Below are positions 35,465-45,907 of a stretch of 64,000 bases of DNA, piece by piece. The stretch spans positions 1,364,001-1,428,000 of the forward strand of contig NZ_CP134227.1 of NCBI RefSeq assembly GCF_031656915.1, given 5' to 3'. The notes under the pieces are model-generated. The model was not told the DNA's origin. It made no database searches and saw only the letters and a list, made by a program, of their open reading frames with translations. Position numbers and translations under genes: made by a program. Source of the stretch: Nocardioides marmorisolisilvae. Its GTDB lineage: Bacteria; Actinomycetota; Actinomycetes; Propionibacteriales; Nocardioidaceae. The stretch's first letter is position 1; each line of letters starts with the position of its first letter.

Positions 35465-36375
35465 GCGTGTGCTCCCTGGGTGATCGCGACGTCCTCGCGG
35501 GCGTCGTCGGCGGTGAGTTGCAAGAAGAGCTCCTCCAGGCCGGCGCCGTCGGCGGGCCGGAGCTCGGTGAGTACGACGTCGGCAGCGGCCGCGGCACGGC
35601 CCACCTCGACCGGGTCGACCTCGGCGCGCAGGCCGTCCCCTGAGGGGACCGCGGTCACACCGGCGCTGTCGAGCGCCTTGGCGAGGAGCTCGGTGTCGAG
35701 CGCGCGCACGAACGTGCCCTTGGTCTGGAGCAGCTCCTGCTTGGTGCCCTGCGCGACGATCCGGCCGCGCCCGATGAGCACCATGTCGTCGGCGATCATC
35801 TCCACTTCGTGGAGCAGGTGGGACGACAGCAGCACCGTGCCCCCCTCGGCGGCGTAGCTGCGCAGCAGGCCGCGCATCCAGCGGATGCCGGCCGGGTCGA
35901 GGCCGTTGGCCGGCTCGTCGAGGATCAGCACCGACGGGTCGCCCATCAAAGACGCGGCGATGCCCAGCCGCTGGCGCATGCCCAGCGAGTAGTTCTTCAC
36001 CCGCCGCTTGGACTCGGCCTCGGTGAGCCCGACCATCGCGAGCATCTCGTCGACCCGTGAGTCGGGCAGGCCCATCGTGAGCGCGCTGAGCGCGAGGACC
36101 TCGCGGCCGGTGCGGCCTGCGTGCTGCGCGGAGGCGTCCAGCAGGACCCCCACGTGCCGGCCGGGGTTGGGGATGTCGTGGTAGCGCAGCCCACCGATGG
36201 TGGCCGACCCAGCGTCGGGCGGAGTCAGGCCGGCCATGATCCGCATGCTCGTCGACTTGCCCGCCCCGTTCGGCCCCAGGAACCCGGTCACCCGCCCCGG
36301 CTGTGCCACGAACGAGACGCCGTCGACGGCGGTGAATGCGCCGTACTTCTTGGAGACGTTCTCGAGCTTGATCAT
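35461..36375 (-). CDS. ABC transporter ATP-binding protein
   Basis: A 304-aa ATPase partner of the permease. Walker A GPNGAGKST, signature NYSLGMRQRLG, Walker B VLILDEPANGLD, and the His switch in LLSSHLLHEVE. The C-terminal ~90 residues form the accessory domain common in drug-export ATPases. ATG at 36375 begins MIKLENVSKKYG. It diverges from the histidine kinase gene across a 132-bp region. Confidence 0.92.
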   Translation of the reverse strand: MIKLENVSKKYGAFTAVDGVSFVAQPGRVTGFLGPNGAGKSTSMRIMAGLTPPDAGSATIGGLRYHDIPNPGRHVGVLLDASAQHAGRTGREVLALSALTMGLPDSRVDEMLAMVGLTEAESKRRVKNYSLGMRQRLGIAASLMGDPSVLILDEPANGLDPAGIRWMRGLLRSYAAEGGTVLLSSHLLHEVEMIADDMVLIGRGRIVAQGTKQELLQTKGTFVRALDTELLAKALDSAGVTAVPSGDGLRAEVDPVEVGRAAAAADVVLTELRPADGAGLEELFLQLTADDAREDVAITQGAHA

Positions 36376-36494
36376 GGTCCGAAGTCTTTCGGACCGCACG
36401 TGCGCGCACATCAGGCAAAGGACTGATTTCGCCCTATACCTGGGTAGGGGGCATCCCCGACCTCCGCCAGTGGTACCCCGCACGCACGGGGGCC

Positions 36495-36500
36495 TAGGGT
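36495..36500 (+). promoter_or_regulatory. -10 box of leaderless kinase promoter
   Basis: TAGGGT lies 7 nt before the GTG start of the histidine kinase. Further upstream, near 36431-36437, CCCTATACC is an AT-richer patch that may serve the divergent ABC operon. Confidence 0.45.
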
Positions 36501-36507
36501 TTCCTGC

Positions 36508-37659
36508 GTGCAGCAGCCCACGCCCGAGCAGTACAACCTGCCGCTGACCCGGTGGCAGAACGTTTGGCGGTTCGCGCTCGCACTGGCCATCTCGGGTCTG
36601 GTCTGGTCACAGGTCGCACTCCGCGAGTGGCGGCACGACCCCGTCCTGCTCTGGATCGACCTCGGTCTGGGCGCGGTCTCCCTGTCGCTGGCGCCGTACC
36701 GTCGCCGCTGGCCGATGCCGGTGGCCCTCCTCGGTGCCGCCTTCGGCGTGCTGTCCGCGTCGTGCTCCGGACCGGCGACCCTGGCCGCGGTGTCGCTGGC
36801 GACCCGTCGTGACCTGCCCAAGATCATCACCGTCGGCGTGGTCGGGGTCGCCGGGTCCATCGCGATGAACGCGCTCGAGCCCTGGGCCACCGACGGCCCG
36901 TGGTGGGTGGACCTGGCCTTCGCAGTCGTGTTCACCATCGCCATGATGGCCACCGGGATGTACGTCGGGTCCCGGCGCGAGCTGGTCTGGTCGCTGCGCG
37001 AGCGGGCCGAGCAGGCGGAGCAGCAGCAGCAGCTGCAGGTGGGGCAGGCCCGCGCCCTGGAGCGGGAGCGGATCGCACGGGAGATGCACGACGTGCTGGC
37101 CCACCGGATCTCCCTGGTCACCATGCACGCCGGCGCGCTCGCCTACCGCACGGACCTGAGCCCCGAGCAGGTCCGGGAGACGGCCGAGATCATCTCCGGC
37201 AAGGCCCACGAAGCACTCAGCGACCTGCGCACCATCCTCGGCACCCTGCGCGAGGACGAGCCGATGCGGCCGCAGCCCACCCTGGTCGACCTGCGCGACC
37301 TGATCGCGGAGGCGACCACGTCGGGGATGACCGTCAGGCTGGACGACGCGCTCCTCGACCTGCGGGCCGTGCCGGAGAGCACGGGCCGGACGGTGTACCG
37401 CATCGTCCAGGAGGCGCTGACCAACGCACGCAAGCACGCGCCCGGCGCTGCGGTCGAGATCGGCGTGTGCGGTGCCCTCGGCGAGGGGCTCACGGTGGCG
37501 GTGCGCAACAACCGCACACGACTGGCGCCCTCGGCAGAGGGTTCAGGCCTCGGGCTGGTCGGCATGCGGGAGCGCGCCGAGCTCGCCGGCGGCCGCCTCG
37601 ACGTCCGTGACGACGGGAGCACGTTCGCTCTCGAGGGATGGCTGCCGTGGCCGACCTGA
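36508..37659 (+). CDS. NarL-type sensor histidine kinase
   Basis: A 383-aa membrane sensor. Four to six helices in residues ~20-155, a short coiled coil rich in Gln (~165-180), then the HisKA_3 dimerisation domain with phospho-acceptor His194 in REMHDVLAHR, and an HATPase domain with EALTNARKHAP and GLGLVGMRER. The sensor has almost no extracellular loop, as in intramembrane-sensing kinases that control adjacent ABC exporters. The response regulator overlaps it by 22 bp. Confidence 0.9.
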   Translation: MQQPTPEQYNLPLTRWQNVWRFALALAISGLVWSQVALREWRHDPVLLWIDLGLGAVSLSLAPYRRRWPMPVALLGAAFGVLSASCSGPATLAAVSLATRRDLPKIITVGVVGVAGSIAMNALEPWATDGPWWVDLAFAVVFTIAMMATGMYVGSRRELVWSLRERAEQAEQQQQLQVGQARALERERIAREMHDVLAHRISLVTMHAGALAYRTDLSPEQVRETAEIISGKAHEALSDLRTILGTLREDEPMRPQPTLVDLRDLIAEATTSGMTVRLDDALLDLRAVPESTGRTVYRIVQEALTNARKHAPGAAVEIGVCGALGEGLTVAVRNNRTRLAPSAEGSGLGLVGMRERAELAGGRLDVRDDGSTFALEGWLPWPT

Positions 37660-38339
37660 GCACCGATGGAACCAGCGCGCCAGGCGCACCCATCCGGGTG
37701 GTCCTCGTCGACGACGACCCGCTGGTGCGCAGCGGCCTCGCGCTGATCCTCGGCGGCGCCGACGACCTGGCCGTCGTGGGCCAGGCCGAGAACGGCCAAG
37801 CCGCCCTCGACGTGGTCGCCGTCGCATCGCCCGATGTCGTGCTGATGGACATCCGGATGCCGGTCCTCGACGGGATCGAGGCCACCGGCCGGATGCTGGC
37901 GGCGACGGCACCGCCGAAGGTCATCGTGCTGACCACCTTCGGGGCCGACGACCACGTGCTGCGGGCGTTGCGCGCCGGGGCGCACGGGTTCCTGCTCAAG
38001 GACACTGCGCCGGTGGACATCGTCGAGGCGATCCGCCGCGTCGCGGCCGGTGAGCCGATGCTGTCGCCTGCCGTGCTCTCCCGGCTCATCGAGAAGGTCG
38101 CCGGCCACGGCGCACCGGATCGCTCGGCTGTGGCGCGGCAGCGACTCGCTGCCCTCACCGAGCGGGAGCGCGAGATCGCGGACGCGGTCGGCCGTGGGCT
38201 CAGCAACGCCGAGGTCGCCGCCGAGCTGTTCCTGAGTGTGCCCACCGTCAAGGCGCACGTGGGTCGGGTGTTCAGCAAACTGGGGGTCGAGAACCGCGTC
38301 CAGGTCGCGCTGTGCGTGCACGACGCCCGCGAGGGGTGA
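37638..38339 (+). CDS. NarL/LuxR-family response regulator
   Basis: 233 aa. Receiver domain with acidic pocket VLVDDDP and phospho-acceptor Asp71 (VLMDIRMPVLDG), conserved Thr and Lys (VLTTFG, LLKDTAP), and a C-terminal LuxR-type HTH (LTEREREIADAVGRG, SNAEVAAELFLS, TVKAHVGRVF). Probably controls the divergent ABC exporter. Confidence 0.93.
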   Translation: MAAVADLSTDGTSAPGAPIRVVLVDDDPLVRSGLALILGGADDLAVVGQAENGQAALDVVAVASPDVVLMDIRMPVLDGIEATGRMLAATAPPKVIVLTTFGADDHVLRALRAGAHGFLLKDTAPVDIVEAIRRVAAGEPMLSPAVLSRLIEKVAGHGAPDRSAVARQRLAALTEREREIADAVGRGLSNAEVAAELFLSVPTVKAHVGRVFSKLGVENRVQVALCVHDAREG

Positions 38340-38343
38340 CGGG

Positions 38344-39102
38344 TCAGATCTCGTAGCTGCGCCCCGGGGCCGCCAGCTCCAGCGGGCCGGCATAGGTCCC
38401 CTTGGCCTCGGCGAGCATGACGCCGGCGTCGTGCCACGGCGGGACGTGCGTGAGCACCAACCGATCAACGCCGGCATCGGTGCCGATCCGGCCGGCCTCG
38501 GCGCCGGTCAGGTGCAGGTCGGGCGGGTTGTCCTCGCCCTCGACGAACGACGCCTCGCAGAGGAACAGGTTGCTGTGCGCGGCTGCCTCACGCACGCCTG
38601 CGCAGACGCCGGTGTCGCCGGAGTAGGCGAGCGTGCGGCCGCCCGCACTGATCCGCAGGGCGTACGCCGGCACCGGGTGCTTGACCTCGACGGCTCGGAC
38701 CGCGAAAGGACCGATCGTGACCGTCGCGTCCGGATAGTGGTGGAAGGTGAACTCCTCGGTCATCCCCGGCGACTTCGGCAGGTCGTAGGCACGGGCGAGG
38801 CGTCCCGGCGTGCCGTCCGGGCCGTAGACAGGGATCGGCGGGCTGGAGCCGGCCGGATGATATTTGCGGAGCACGTAGTAGCTCGTCAGGTCGATGCAGT
38901 GGTCCGCGTGCAGGTGGCTGAGCAGCACCGCGTCGATGGTCAGCGGGTCGGCGTACCGGTGCAGCGCGCCGAGCGCTCCGTTGCCCAGGTCGAGGACCAG
39001 GCGCCACGTGCGACCGAGGTGCTCCTGCTCGAGCAGGTAGCAGCTCGCCGGCGAGTCCGGTCCCGGGTAGGAGCCCGAGCAGCCGACGACGGTGAGCCTC
39101 AC
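38344..39102 (-). CDS. MBL-fold hydrolase, Rv1339-like phosphodiesterase
   Basis: A 252-aa metallo-beta-lactamase-fold protein. The zinc motif HLHADH is at residues 63-68, with further ligands in AYSGDTG and the terminal VLTHVPPW. By position (next to murI, near rph and rdgB) it corresponds to M. tuberculosis Rv1339, reported as a cAMP phosphodiesterase; RNase Z-like folds are the alternative. GTG start overlaps the murI stop (GTGA). Confidence 0.82.
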   Translation of the reverse strand: MRLTVVGCSGSYPGPDSPASCYLLEQEHLGRTWRLVLDLGNGALGALHRYADPLTIDAVLLSHLHADHCIDLTSYYVLRKYHPAGSSPPIPVYGPDGTPGRLARAYDLPKSPGMTEEFTFHHYPDATVTIGPFAVRAVEVKHPVPAYALRISAGGRTLAYSGDTGVCAGVREAAAHSNLFLCEASFVEGEDNPPDLHLTGAEAGRIGTDAGVDRLVLTHVPPWHDAGVMLAEAKGTYAGPLELAAPGRSYEI

Positions 39103-39953
39103 TGGACGGCCACCGGTCCGGCAGCGGCGCCACCGTCCACGTACCGGCTGCTGCTGACGGGACCCCCGGTGTACTGGGCGACCCCGGCGAGCTCCGGACC
39201 GAGGAAGCGCTGGCCGATGCGGGCGAACTCCTCGGGCTGGCCGGTGGTGAGGAACGTGTGGACCGGCGCGGACTCGTCGCCCATCTCGCCGCGCTCGGCG
39301 AGCACCCGATAGACCTCCTTGGCGCACTCCTCGGCGCTGGAGACCAGGGTGACCTGGTCGCCGACGACGTAGGAGATGATCCCGGTCAGCAGCGGGTAGT
39401 GCGTGCAGCCGAGGATCAGGGTGTCCACACCCGCTCCGACCAGGGGGTCGAGGTACTCGTGGGCGGCGTCGAGCAGCTCGGGCCCGCTGGTGACACCGGC
39501 CTCGACGAACTCGACGAAGCGCGGGCACGCGCGAGTGGTCAGCTCAACGTGCGGGGCGGCCGCGAACGCGTCGTCGTAGGCAAGCGACTCCGCCGTCGCG
39601 CGCGTGCAGATCACACCGATGCGCCCTGTCCGGCTGGCCGCGACCGCGCGCCGGGTGGCCGGCAGGATCACCTCGACCACCGGCACGTCGTACCGCTCAC
39701 GCGCGTCGCGCAGCATCGCAGCGCTCGCGGAGTTGCAGGCGATCACGAGCATCTTCACACCCTCGGCGACCAAGCGGTCCAGGCATTCCAGGGCGTACTC
39801 CCGCACCTCGCCGATCGGCTTGGAGCCGTAGGGCTGCCGTGCGGTGTCCCCGAGGTAGACGATCGGCTCGTGCGGGAGCTGGTCGATCACGGCCCGGACC
39901 ACGGTGAGACCCCCGAAGCCCGAGTCGAAGATGCCGATCGGTGCCGCTGCCAT
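39099..39953 (-). CDS. murI: Glutamate racemase
   Basis: Makes D-glutamate for peptidoglycan. 284 aa, with both catalytic cysteines: Cys73 in IACNSAS and Cys183 in GCTHYP, plus the N-terminal [10 protein letters not shown] signature. ATG is 6 nt after TAGCCT, leaderless type. The gene is the first of a pair with the MBL phosphodiesterase. Confidence 0.95.
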   Translation of the reverse strand: MAAAPIGIFDSGFGGLTVVRAVIDQLPHEPIVYLGDTARQPYGSKPIGEVREYALECLDRLVAEGVKMLVIACNSASAAMLRDARERYDVPVVEVILPATRRAVAASRTGRIGVICTRATAESLAYDDAFAAAPHVELTTRACPRFVEFVEAGVTSGPELLDAAHEYLDPLVGAGVDTLILGCTHYPLLTGIISYVVGDQVTLVSSAEECAKEVYRVLAERGEMGDESAPVHTFLTTGQPEEFARIGQRFLGPELAGVAQYTGGPVSSSRYVDGGAAAGPVAVQ

Positions 39954-40050
39954 GAATGCAGGCTAGTTGCCCGAGGCCCCGCAGGCTGTCATCCACGACA
40001 CATCACCTCACCGGGCCTCCGCCGAGACCCGCCGCTGGACGGCCGAGCGG

Positions 40051-40434
40051 TCAGTTGCTGGTGGCTGTCCCGCGGTTGTGCCACAGCCACCAGATGACCA
40101 CGAACGGCAGCAGCAGCGGCACGTAGCCATAGTTGCTGCCGAAGTCCGTCCACACCGTCTGCTTGTCCAGGGGTACGGAGGACGAGTGGGTGGCGCCGAC
40201 GACCAGCACGCCGAAGAACTCCACGGTCACCACCGCGACCGCCATCGGCTTCCGGTTGGTGCCCAGCGCCCAGGTCGCGAGGATGTAGATCACCGCGGCG
40301 ACCGCCGAGAGCGAGTAGGCCAGCGGAGCCTTCGACGCCTTGGTCACCAGCTGCACCGATGCCCGCCCGGTCGCGCTCAGCGCCAGCACGCCGTACACGA
40401 AGACCAGGATCCGACCGAAGTTCCGGTTGAGCAT
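40051..40434 (-). CDS. Small integral membrane protein, unknown
   Basis: 127 aa with about four helices; starts MLNRNFGRILVFVYG and has an NYGYVPLLLPF segment before the last helix. A TTG at 40476 would extend it by 14 residues and overlap the preceding gene; the ATG at 40434 is preferred. It sits with its neighbour in the place where M. tuberculosis has a rhomboid gene, but no rhomboid Ser or His motif is seen. Confidence 0.65.
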   Translation of the reverse strand: MLNRNFGRILVFVYGVLALSATGRASVQLVTKASKAPLAYSLSAVAAVIYILATWALGTNRKPMAVAVVTVEFFGVLVVGATHSSSVPLDKQTVWTDFGSNYGYVPLLLPFVVIWWLWHNRGTATSN

Positions 40435-40468
40435 GCCGGCTCCCGTGCGCAGCCGACCCGGGCGGCGC

Positions 40469-40825
40469 TCAGCCAACGTTCCACACCTGGTGCAGCCGGA
40501 GGAACAGGAACGGCACCACGGCCAGGCCGACGAGGAGAACGCCGAGGCCGCTGCGGCTCCGCTCGGCCTGCGCCCAGATCCACGCGGCCGGGAGGATCAG
40601 CAACGAGCCGATCAAGTAGCCGACGTACGTCACCACCGAGACACCTGGCGGTGCGTGGCCGACGCGCACGATGCCCACCCCCAGCTGCACCACGAGGCCC
40701 ACCTCGATGAGGGCCAGCAGCCCGTCGCCGAGGTTTCCCGGCGGGCGGTTGCGAACCATCTGCACGACGATCACGACGGCGGCCAGCGCGCACAACGCCC
40801 CGACGACTGCCTGGACGAACGTCAT
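40469..40825 (-). CDS. Small integral membrane protein, unknown
   Basis: 118 aa with four predicted helices (about 5-22, 36-53, 62-80, 92-110). It contains PPGNLGDGLLALIEVGLV between helices 1 and 2. ATG at 40825 lies 32 bp after the cysM stop, so co-transcription with mec-cysO-cysM is possible. No family recognised. Confidence 0.65.
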   Translation of the reverse strand: MTFVQAVVGALCALAAVVIVVQMVRNRPPGNLGDGLLALIEVGLVVQLGVGIVRVGHAPPGVSVVTYVGYLIGSLLILPAAWIWAQAERSRSGLGVLLVGLAVVPFLFLRLHQVWNVG

Positions 40826-40856
40826 CGGCCGGCCGCCGCTGTCCGCACGACGGACC

Positions 40857-42088
<1,232 letters not shown>

Positions 42089-42089
42089 G

Positions 42090-42524
42090 TCAGCTCTCCT
42101 GGTCTGTGGTGGTGACGATGACCTCTTCCTCGGTCACCTCGCCGTCGATGATTCTGTAGGACCTGAACTCCACCGGCCCGTCGCTATTCCCGTGCTCGCG
42201 TGTGGAGACCAGCACATAGTGGGCGCCGGGCTCGTTGGCGAGGCCGATGTCGGTGCGGCTGGGGTGGGCCTCGGTGGCGGTGTGCGAGTGGTAGATCACG
42301 ACGGGCTCCTCGCCGTCGGCCCACATCTGCTTGTAGAGCGCCAGCAGCTCCGAGGAGTCGAACTCGTAGAACGTCGGACTGCCCGCCGCATTGGTCATCG
42401 GCACGAACCGCTCCGGACGATCGCTGCCCTCAGGTCCGGCGACGATGCCACAGGCCTCGTCCGGGTGGTCCCGGCGAGCGTGCGCGACGATCTCGTCGAC
42501 GATGTCCTGGCTGATGGTCAGCAT
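42090..42524 (-). CDS. mec: Mec: JAMM metalloprotease for CysO-cysteine
   Basis: 144 aa. The JAMM/MPN+ zinc motif is complete: His79 and His81 in YHSHT, Ser89 and Asp92 in HPSRTD, and an N-terminal Glu in DEACG. In mycobacteria it releases cysteine from CysO-Cys. A leaderless promoter is likely: TAACCT ends 7 nt before the ATG. This is the first gene of mec-cysO-cysM. Confidence 0.92.
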   Translation of the reverse strand: MLTISQDIVDEIVAHARRDHPDEACGIVAGPEGSDRPERFVPMTNAAGSPTFYEFDSSELLALYKQMWADGEEPVVIYHSHTATEAHPSRTDIGLANEPGAHYVLVSTREHGNSDGPVEFRSYRIIDGEVTEEEVIVTTTDQES

Positions 42525-42531
42525 GGACCCA

Positions 42532-42537
42532 AGGTTA
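42532..42537 (-). promoter_or_regulatory. -10 box of the mec-cysO-cysM operon
   Basis: TAACCT on the minus strand, 7 nt before the mec ATG. Confidence 0.5.
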
Positions 42538-42629
42538 GGTGAGCCGCGGGCAGGCGCCGGCCCCGGGACCACCACGCGGAAGGCGGTGGCTCCAGGGCCG
42601 ACGGTCAGCTCAGATCCGCGGCTCGCCGG

Positions 42630-43493
42630 CTAGGGCAGGTAGTACATCGGGTTCGGGATCTTGAAGGTCTTGTCGGCGTACCCGCCCTTGAGGTCGCTGA
42701 ACTGGTCACCGAAGTTCGCCACGATGTCGTAGCCCTGCGACTCGATGTACTTCCGGGTCAGCGACTTGTACTGGATCGTGGTGCACGTCGGCGCGCAGGA
42801 CGAGAGCCACGGCTTGGTCTGGTCCTTGAGGTAGATGTTGCCGCCGTCCCACGTGTAGCCGGCATCGGTGAGGTTCGCCTCGGTCCCGTCCAGCTGGCTG
42901 GCCGGCCGGCCGGTCAGGAAGAACACCGTGTAACCGTGCTTGACCGCGGCGGCCTCGAGCTGCGGCATCCCCGGCACGGCCGGGAAGACCGTCGCCGAAC
43001 CGGCGTTGACGAAGCTCGCATTGGTGGCCGGGTTGTAGACGAAGTTGCTGTAGATCTCGTAGCTGTAGGTGTTCAACGTGGTGTCGTCGACGTCGAAGAG
43101 GATCGCGGGCTTGGTCGACTGCCGCTGGGGCTGCTTCGCGGCGAGGTGCGCCTCCTTGCGCAGGTACGCACGAGCGCGGTCGGCGATCTGTGAGGTCTCT
43201 GCCGCGTAGGCGCCGTCCGGGGAGAACTGGTGCAGGGTGACGCCCGGGTCGCCCGGTGCTGGCGTCGTCGTCTTGGTGTCGCCGTAGTAGGCCTTGATGG
43301 CCGTCTTGACCTGGTCGACGTTCTGGATCTGGTCCGCCGAGGTGGGCTGCGCCGGCGGCGCCGGTACGGCGTGCGGCTGGTGGGTGTGGCCGGTCGATGC
43401 GAGGGCCGACCCGGTGAGGGTGAGGCTGACGGTGGCGGCGACGGATGCGGCGACGATCGAGACCGTCCGGGCGCGTCTGGGCAGTGTGAACAC
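42630..43493 (-). CDS. Secreted HAD-family acid phosphatase
   Basis: 287 aa with a Sec signal peptide (core VSIVAASVAATVSLTL, cleavage near ALAS). HAD motif I is FDVDDTT at residues 133-139, motif II is FFLTGRP, later Lys and Asp in YKSLTRKY and FGDQFSDL, as in the plant-type/class B acid phosphatase group. GTG start with GGAGG 7 nt upstream. It interrupts an otherwise conserved gene order. Confidence 0.85.
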   Translation of the reverse strand: MFTLPRRARTVSIVAASVAATVSLTLTGSALASTGHTHQPHAVPAPPAQPTSADQIQNVDQVKTAIKAYYGDTKTTTPAPGDPGVTLHQFSPDGAYAAETSQIADRARAYLRKEAHLAAKQPQRQSTKPAILFDVDDTTLNTYSYEIYSNFVYNPATNASFVNAGSATVFPAVPGMPQLEAAAVKHGYTVFFLTGRPASQLDGTEANLTDAGYTWDGGNIYLKDQTKPWLSSCAPTCTTIQYKSLTRKYIESQGYDIVANFGDQFSDLKGGYADKTFKIPNPMYYLP

Positions 43494-43625
43494 GAGTTCC
43501 TCCGAGATGAGAGATGTTGCGTGCCCAGCACGGTCGCACGAGCATGACCTACGTCACAAGAGGGACGCGACGGGAAGTTCTCCCGTTCTTCCGCCGCCGC
43601 GCCAACCGCGGAGGAGGCAAGCAGC

Positions 43626-44204
43626 CTAGGAGGCCGCCTCGACCAGGGTCTCCTGCAAGTAGCCCAGCCAGAGGTAGATGTCGTGCACCTGTGCCCGCGG
43701 GTCGTCGTCGGGGAGCGAGTCCCAGAAGTCCTCGTCCTCGTCCTCGATCTCCAGCCTGGTGGCGATCGCGAGCCGCATGTCGGTGAAGCTGCGCAGCCAG
43801 GACAGTGCGTCGGGCTCGGCGAGCTCCACGTCGATGAACAGCCCGTCCTCGGGCTCGGCGGGCAGGCCCGCCTCCTCCAGAGCGTCGATGACGCTGGCCG
43901 CTGCCTCCGCCTTGCCGTTGCGCAGCCTGCTCTCGGTGAAGCGGCGGAAGTCAGCGGCCGCCTCGTCGTCATCCGGGTAGGCGGTGGGGAACAGCCTGGC
44001 CAGCACCGGATCCTCCGGCTCGGTGGTCGGGCCCGAGAAGTCCAGGAGGTCCTCGAGATCGTCGGTTTTGGCCGGTGTCGCCTCCTCGTTGCGCAGCAAC
44101 TCGATCAGCTGTGCCGCCAGTGAGCGGAGCAGGTCGGCCTCGAAGACCGAGAACGTCGCCGCGCACGCACCGGTACGGCGGTGCCGGGTGAAGCCTGAGC
44201 TCAT
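43626..44204 (-). CDS. DUF2017 protein
   Basis: A 192-aa acidic protein that follows clpS, as in M. tuberculosis (Rv1332 after clpS). The C-terminal half includes SWLRSFTDMRLAIATRL and DIYLWLGYLQETLVEA. The first ~20 residues are basic. No catalytic motif; by position it may act with ClpS. Confidence 0.82.
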   Translation of the reverse strand: MSSGFTRHRRTGACAATFSVFEADLLRSLAAQLIELLRNEEATPAKTDDLEDLLDFSGPTTEPEDPVLARLFPTAYPDDDEAAADFRRFTESRLRNGKAEAAASVIDALEEAGLPAEPEDGLFIDVELAEPDALSWLRSFTDMRLAIATRLEIEDEDEDFWDSLPDDDPRAQVHDIYLWLGYLQETLVEAAS

Positions 44205-44216
44205 CGGACCATGCCT

Positions 44217-44510
44217 CTACGCGTCGGCCTTCTGCATCGTCGCCCACAGGCCGTACTCATGCATGGCCTGCACGTCACGCTCCATCTCCTCGCGGCTGCC
44301 GGTCGAGACCACGGACTTGCCGTCGTGATGGACCTCCAGCATCAGCTTCTCGGCCTTGGCTCGCGCGTAGCCGAAGTACTTGCAGAACACGAAGGTCACG
44401 TAGGACATCAGGTTGACCGGGTCGTTCCACACGATCGTGACCCACGGCTTGGCGAGCATGGTGACATCGTCGAGCTGCGGCTCGTCGAGCTCGACCGGAC
44501 TCGTGGACAT
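44217..44510 (-). CDS. clpS: Clp protease adaptor ClpS
   Basis: 97 aa. Delivers N-degron substrates to ClpAP/ClpCP. Family blocks are [16 protein letters not shown] and the C-terminal [22 protein letters not shown] is 7 nt after TACGCT on the minus strand; GGAG also lies just upstream. It diverges from pncB, as in mycobacteria. Confidence 0.93.
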   Translation of the reverse strand: MSTSPVELDEPQLDDVTMLAKPWVTIVWNDPVNLMSYVTFVFCKYFGYARAKAEKLMLEVHHDGKSVVSTGSREEMERDVQAMHEYGLWATMQKADA

Positions 44511-44553
44511 GGACTCCAGCGTAATCGGCGGCTGGAGCGGCGGGCGTACTGCG

Positions 44554-44559
44554 TAGGCT
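44554..44559 (+). promoter_or_regulatory. -10 box of leaderless pncB promoter
   Basis: TAGGCT, 7 nt before the ATG at 44567. Confidence 0.5.
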
Positions 44560-44566
44560 CCCGGTC

Positions 44567-45883
44567 ATGACCTCGACGGCCATGTTGACCGACCACTACG
44601 AGCTGACCATGCTGCAGGCGTCGCTGGAGTCCGGCGCCGCCTCGCGCCGCTCGGTGTTCGAGCTCTTCGCGCGCCGGCTGCCCGGCGGGCGGCGGTACGG
44701 CGTGGTGGCGGGCATCGGTCGTGTCCTCGATGCGATCGAGCGGTTCCGGTTCGGTCCCGAGGAGCTGGAGTGGCTGCGCGCGCACCAGGTGGTCGACGAG
44801 ACCACCCTGGACTTCCTGGCCTCCTACCGGTTCTCCGGGGACGTCTGGGGCTACCCGGAGGGCGAAACCTACTTCCCGCACTCACCGGTCCTCGTGGTCG
44901 AGTCCAGCTTCGCCGAGGCCGTGCTGCTGGAGACCCTGGTCCTGTCCATCCTCAACCACGACTCGGCGATCGCCTCGGCGGCCTCACGGATGATCGTCGC
45001 CGCCGGTGACCGGCCGTGCATCGAGATGGGCTCGCGTCGCACCCATGAGGAGGCGGCCGTCGCGTGCGCTCGTGCGGCGTACGTCGCCGGCTTCGCGACC
45101 ACCTCCAACCTCGAGGCCGGGCGCCGTCACGGCATCCCTACAGCGGGCACCAGCGCGCACAGCTTCACCCTGCTCCACGACACGGAGACCGATGCGTTCC
45201 GCGCCCAGATCCGCTCGTTGGGCAGGGGCACCACGCTGCTGGTCGACACCTACGACGTGGCCGAGGCGGTCGCCCTCGGCGTCGAGCTCGCCGGCCCGGA
45301 GCTCGGTGCGGTACGGCTGGACTCCGGTGACCTCGGCGTGCTCGCCCAGCAGGTGCGCACCCAGCTGGACTCCCTCGGTGCCACGGGGACCCGCATCGTG
45401 GTGACCTCCGACCTCGACGAGTACGCCATCGCGGCTCTCGCGGCGGCCCCGGTGGACAGCTACGGCGTCGGCACCCAGCTGGTCACCGGGAGCGGGCACC
45501 CGACCTGCGGCTTCGTCTACAAGCTGGTCGCGCACCAGGACGACTCCGGTCGCTGGGTCGATGTGGCCAAGAAGAGCAAGGACAAGGAATCCCTGGGTGG
45601 TCGCAAGCACGCGCTCCGACGGGTCGTGGACGGCGTCGCCGAGGCCGAGGTGATCGCAGTCGGGGCGCCACCCGCAGCCGCGCACGACGATGCGCCGATC
45701 ACCACCGGCGAGCGCCTGCTCCTCGTCCCTCTGGTCAGGGGTGGCGAGACCGTCAGCGCCGAACCACTCGAGCGGGCACGCGCGCGACGTGCGCGCAGCG
45801 TCGCCGAGCTCCCCATGCGTGGCCGGCAGCTGCAGAAGGGCGATCCGGCGATCCCGGTGGAGCTGCCGCACCAGCGCGCCTGA
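44567..45883 (+). CDS. pncB: Nicotinate phosphoribosyltransferase
   Basis: Converts nicotinate and PRPP to NaMN in NAD salvage. 438 aa. Blocks: TDHYELTMLQASLESG at the start, GTSAHSFTLLHD with the catalytic His, RLDSGDLG for the phosphate site, GVGTQLVTGSG. A short C-terminal extension after VPLVRGGE is normal. Together with pncA 2.5 kb away it allows NAD recycling from nicotinamide. Confidence 0.94.
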   Translation: MTSTAMLTDHYELTMLQASLESGAASRRSVFELFARRLPGGRRYGVVAGIGRVLDAIERFRFGPEELEWLRAHQVVDETTLDFLASYRFSGDVWGYPEGETYFPHSPVLVVESSFAEAVLLETLVLSILNHDSAIASAASRMIVAAGDRPCIEMGSRRTHEEAAVACARAAYVAGFATTSNLEAGRRHGIPTAGTSAHSFTLLHDTETDAFRAQIRSLGRGTTLLVDTYDVAEAVALGVELAGPELGAVRLDSGDLGVLAQQVRTQLDSLGATGTRIVVTSDLDEYAIAALAAAPVDSYGVGTQLVTGSGHPTCGFVYKLVAHQDDSGRWVDVAKKSKDKESLGGRKHALRRVVDGVAEAEVIAVGAPPAAAHDDAPITTGERLLLVPLVRGGETVSAEPLERARARRARSVAELPMRGRQLQKGDPAIPVELPHQRA

Positions 45884-45907
45884 GGACTCGCCCTCAACGA
45901 CGCACCG

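Noticed and set aside
35465-36418. Upstream extension of the ABC permease
   Set aside because: It is an out-of-frame shadow of the ATPase gene; the ATGA overlap fixes the permease start.
40051-40825. Rhomboid protease at the synteny position
   Set aside because: Neither small membrane protein has the GxSG or His motifs of rhomboids.
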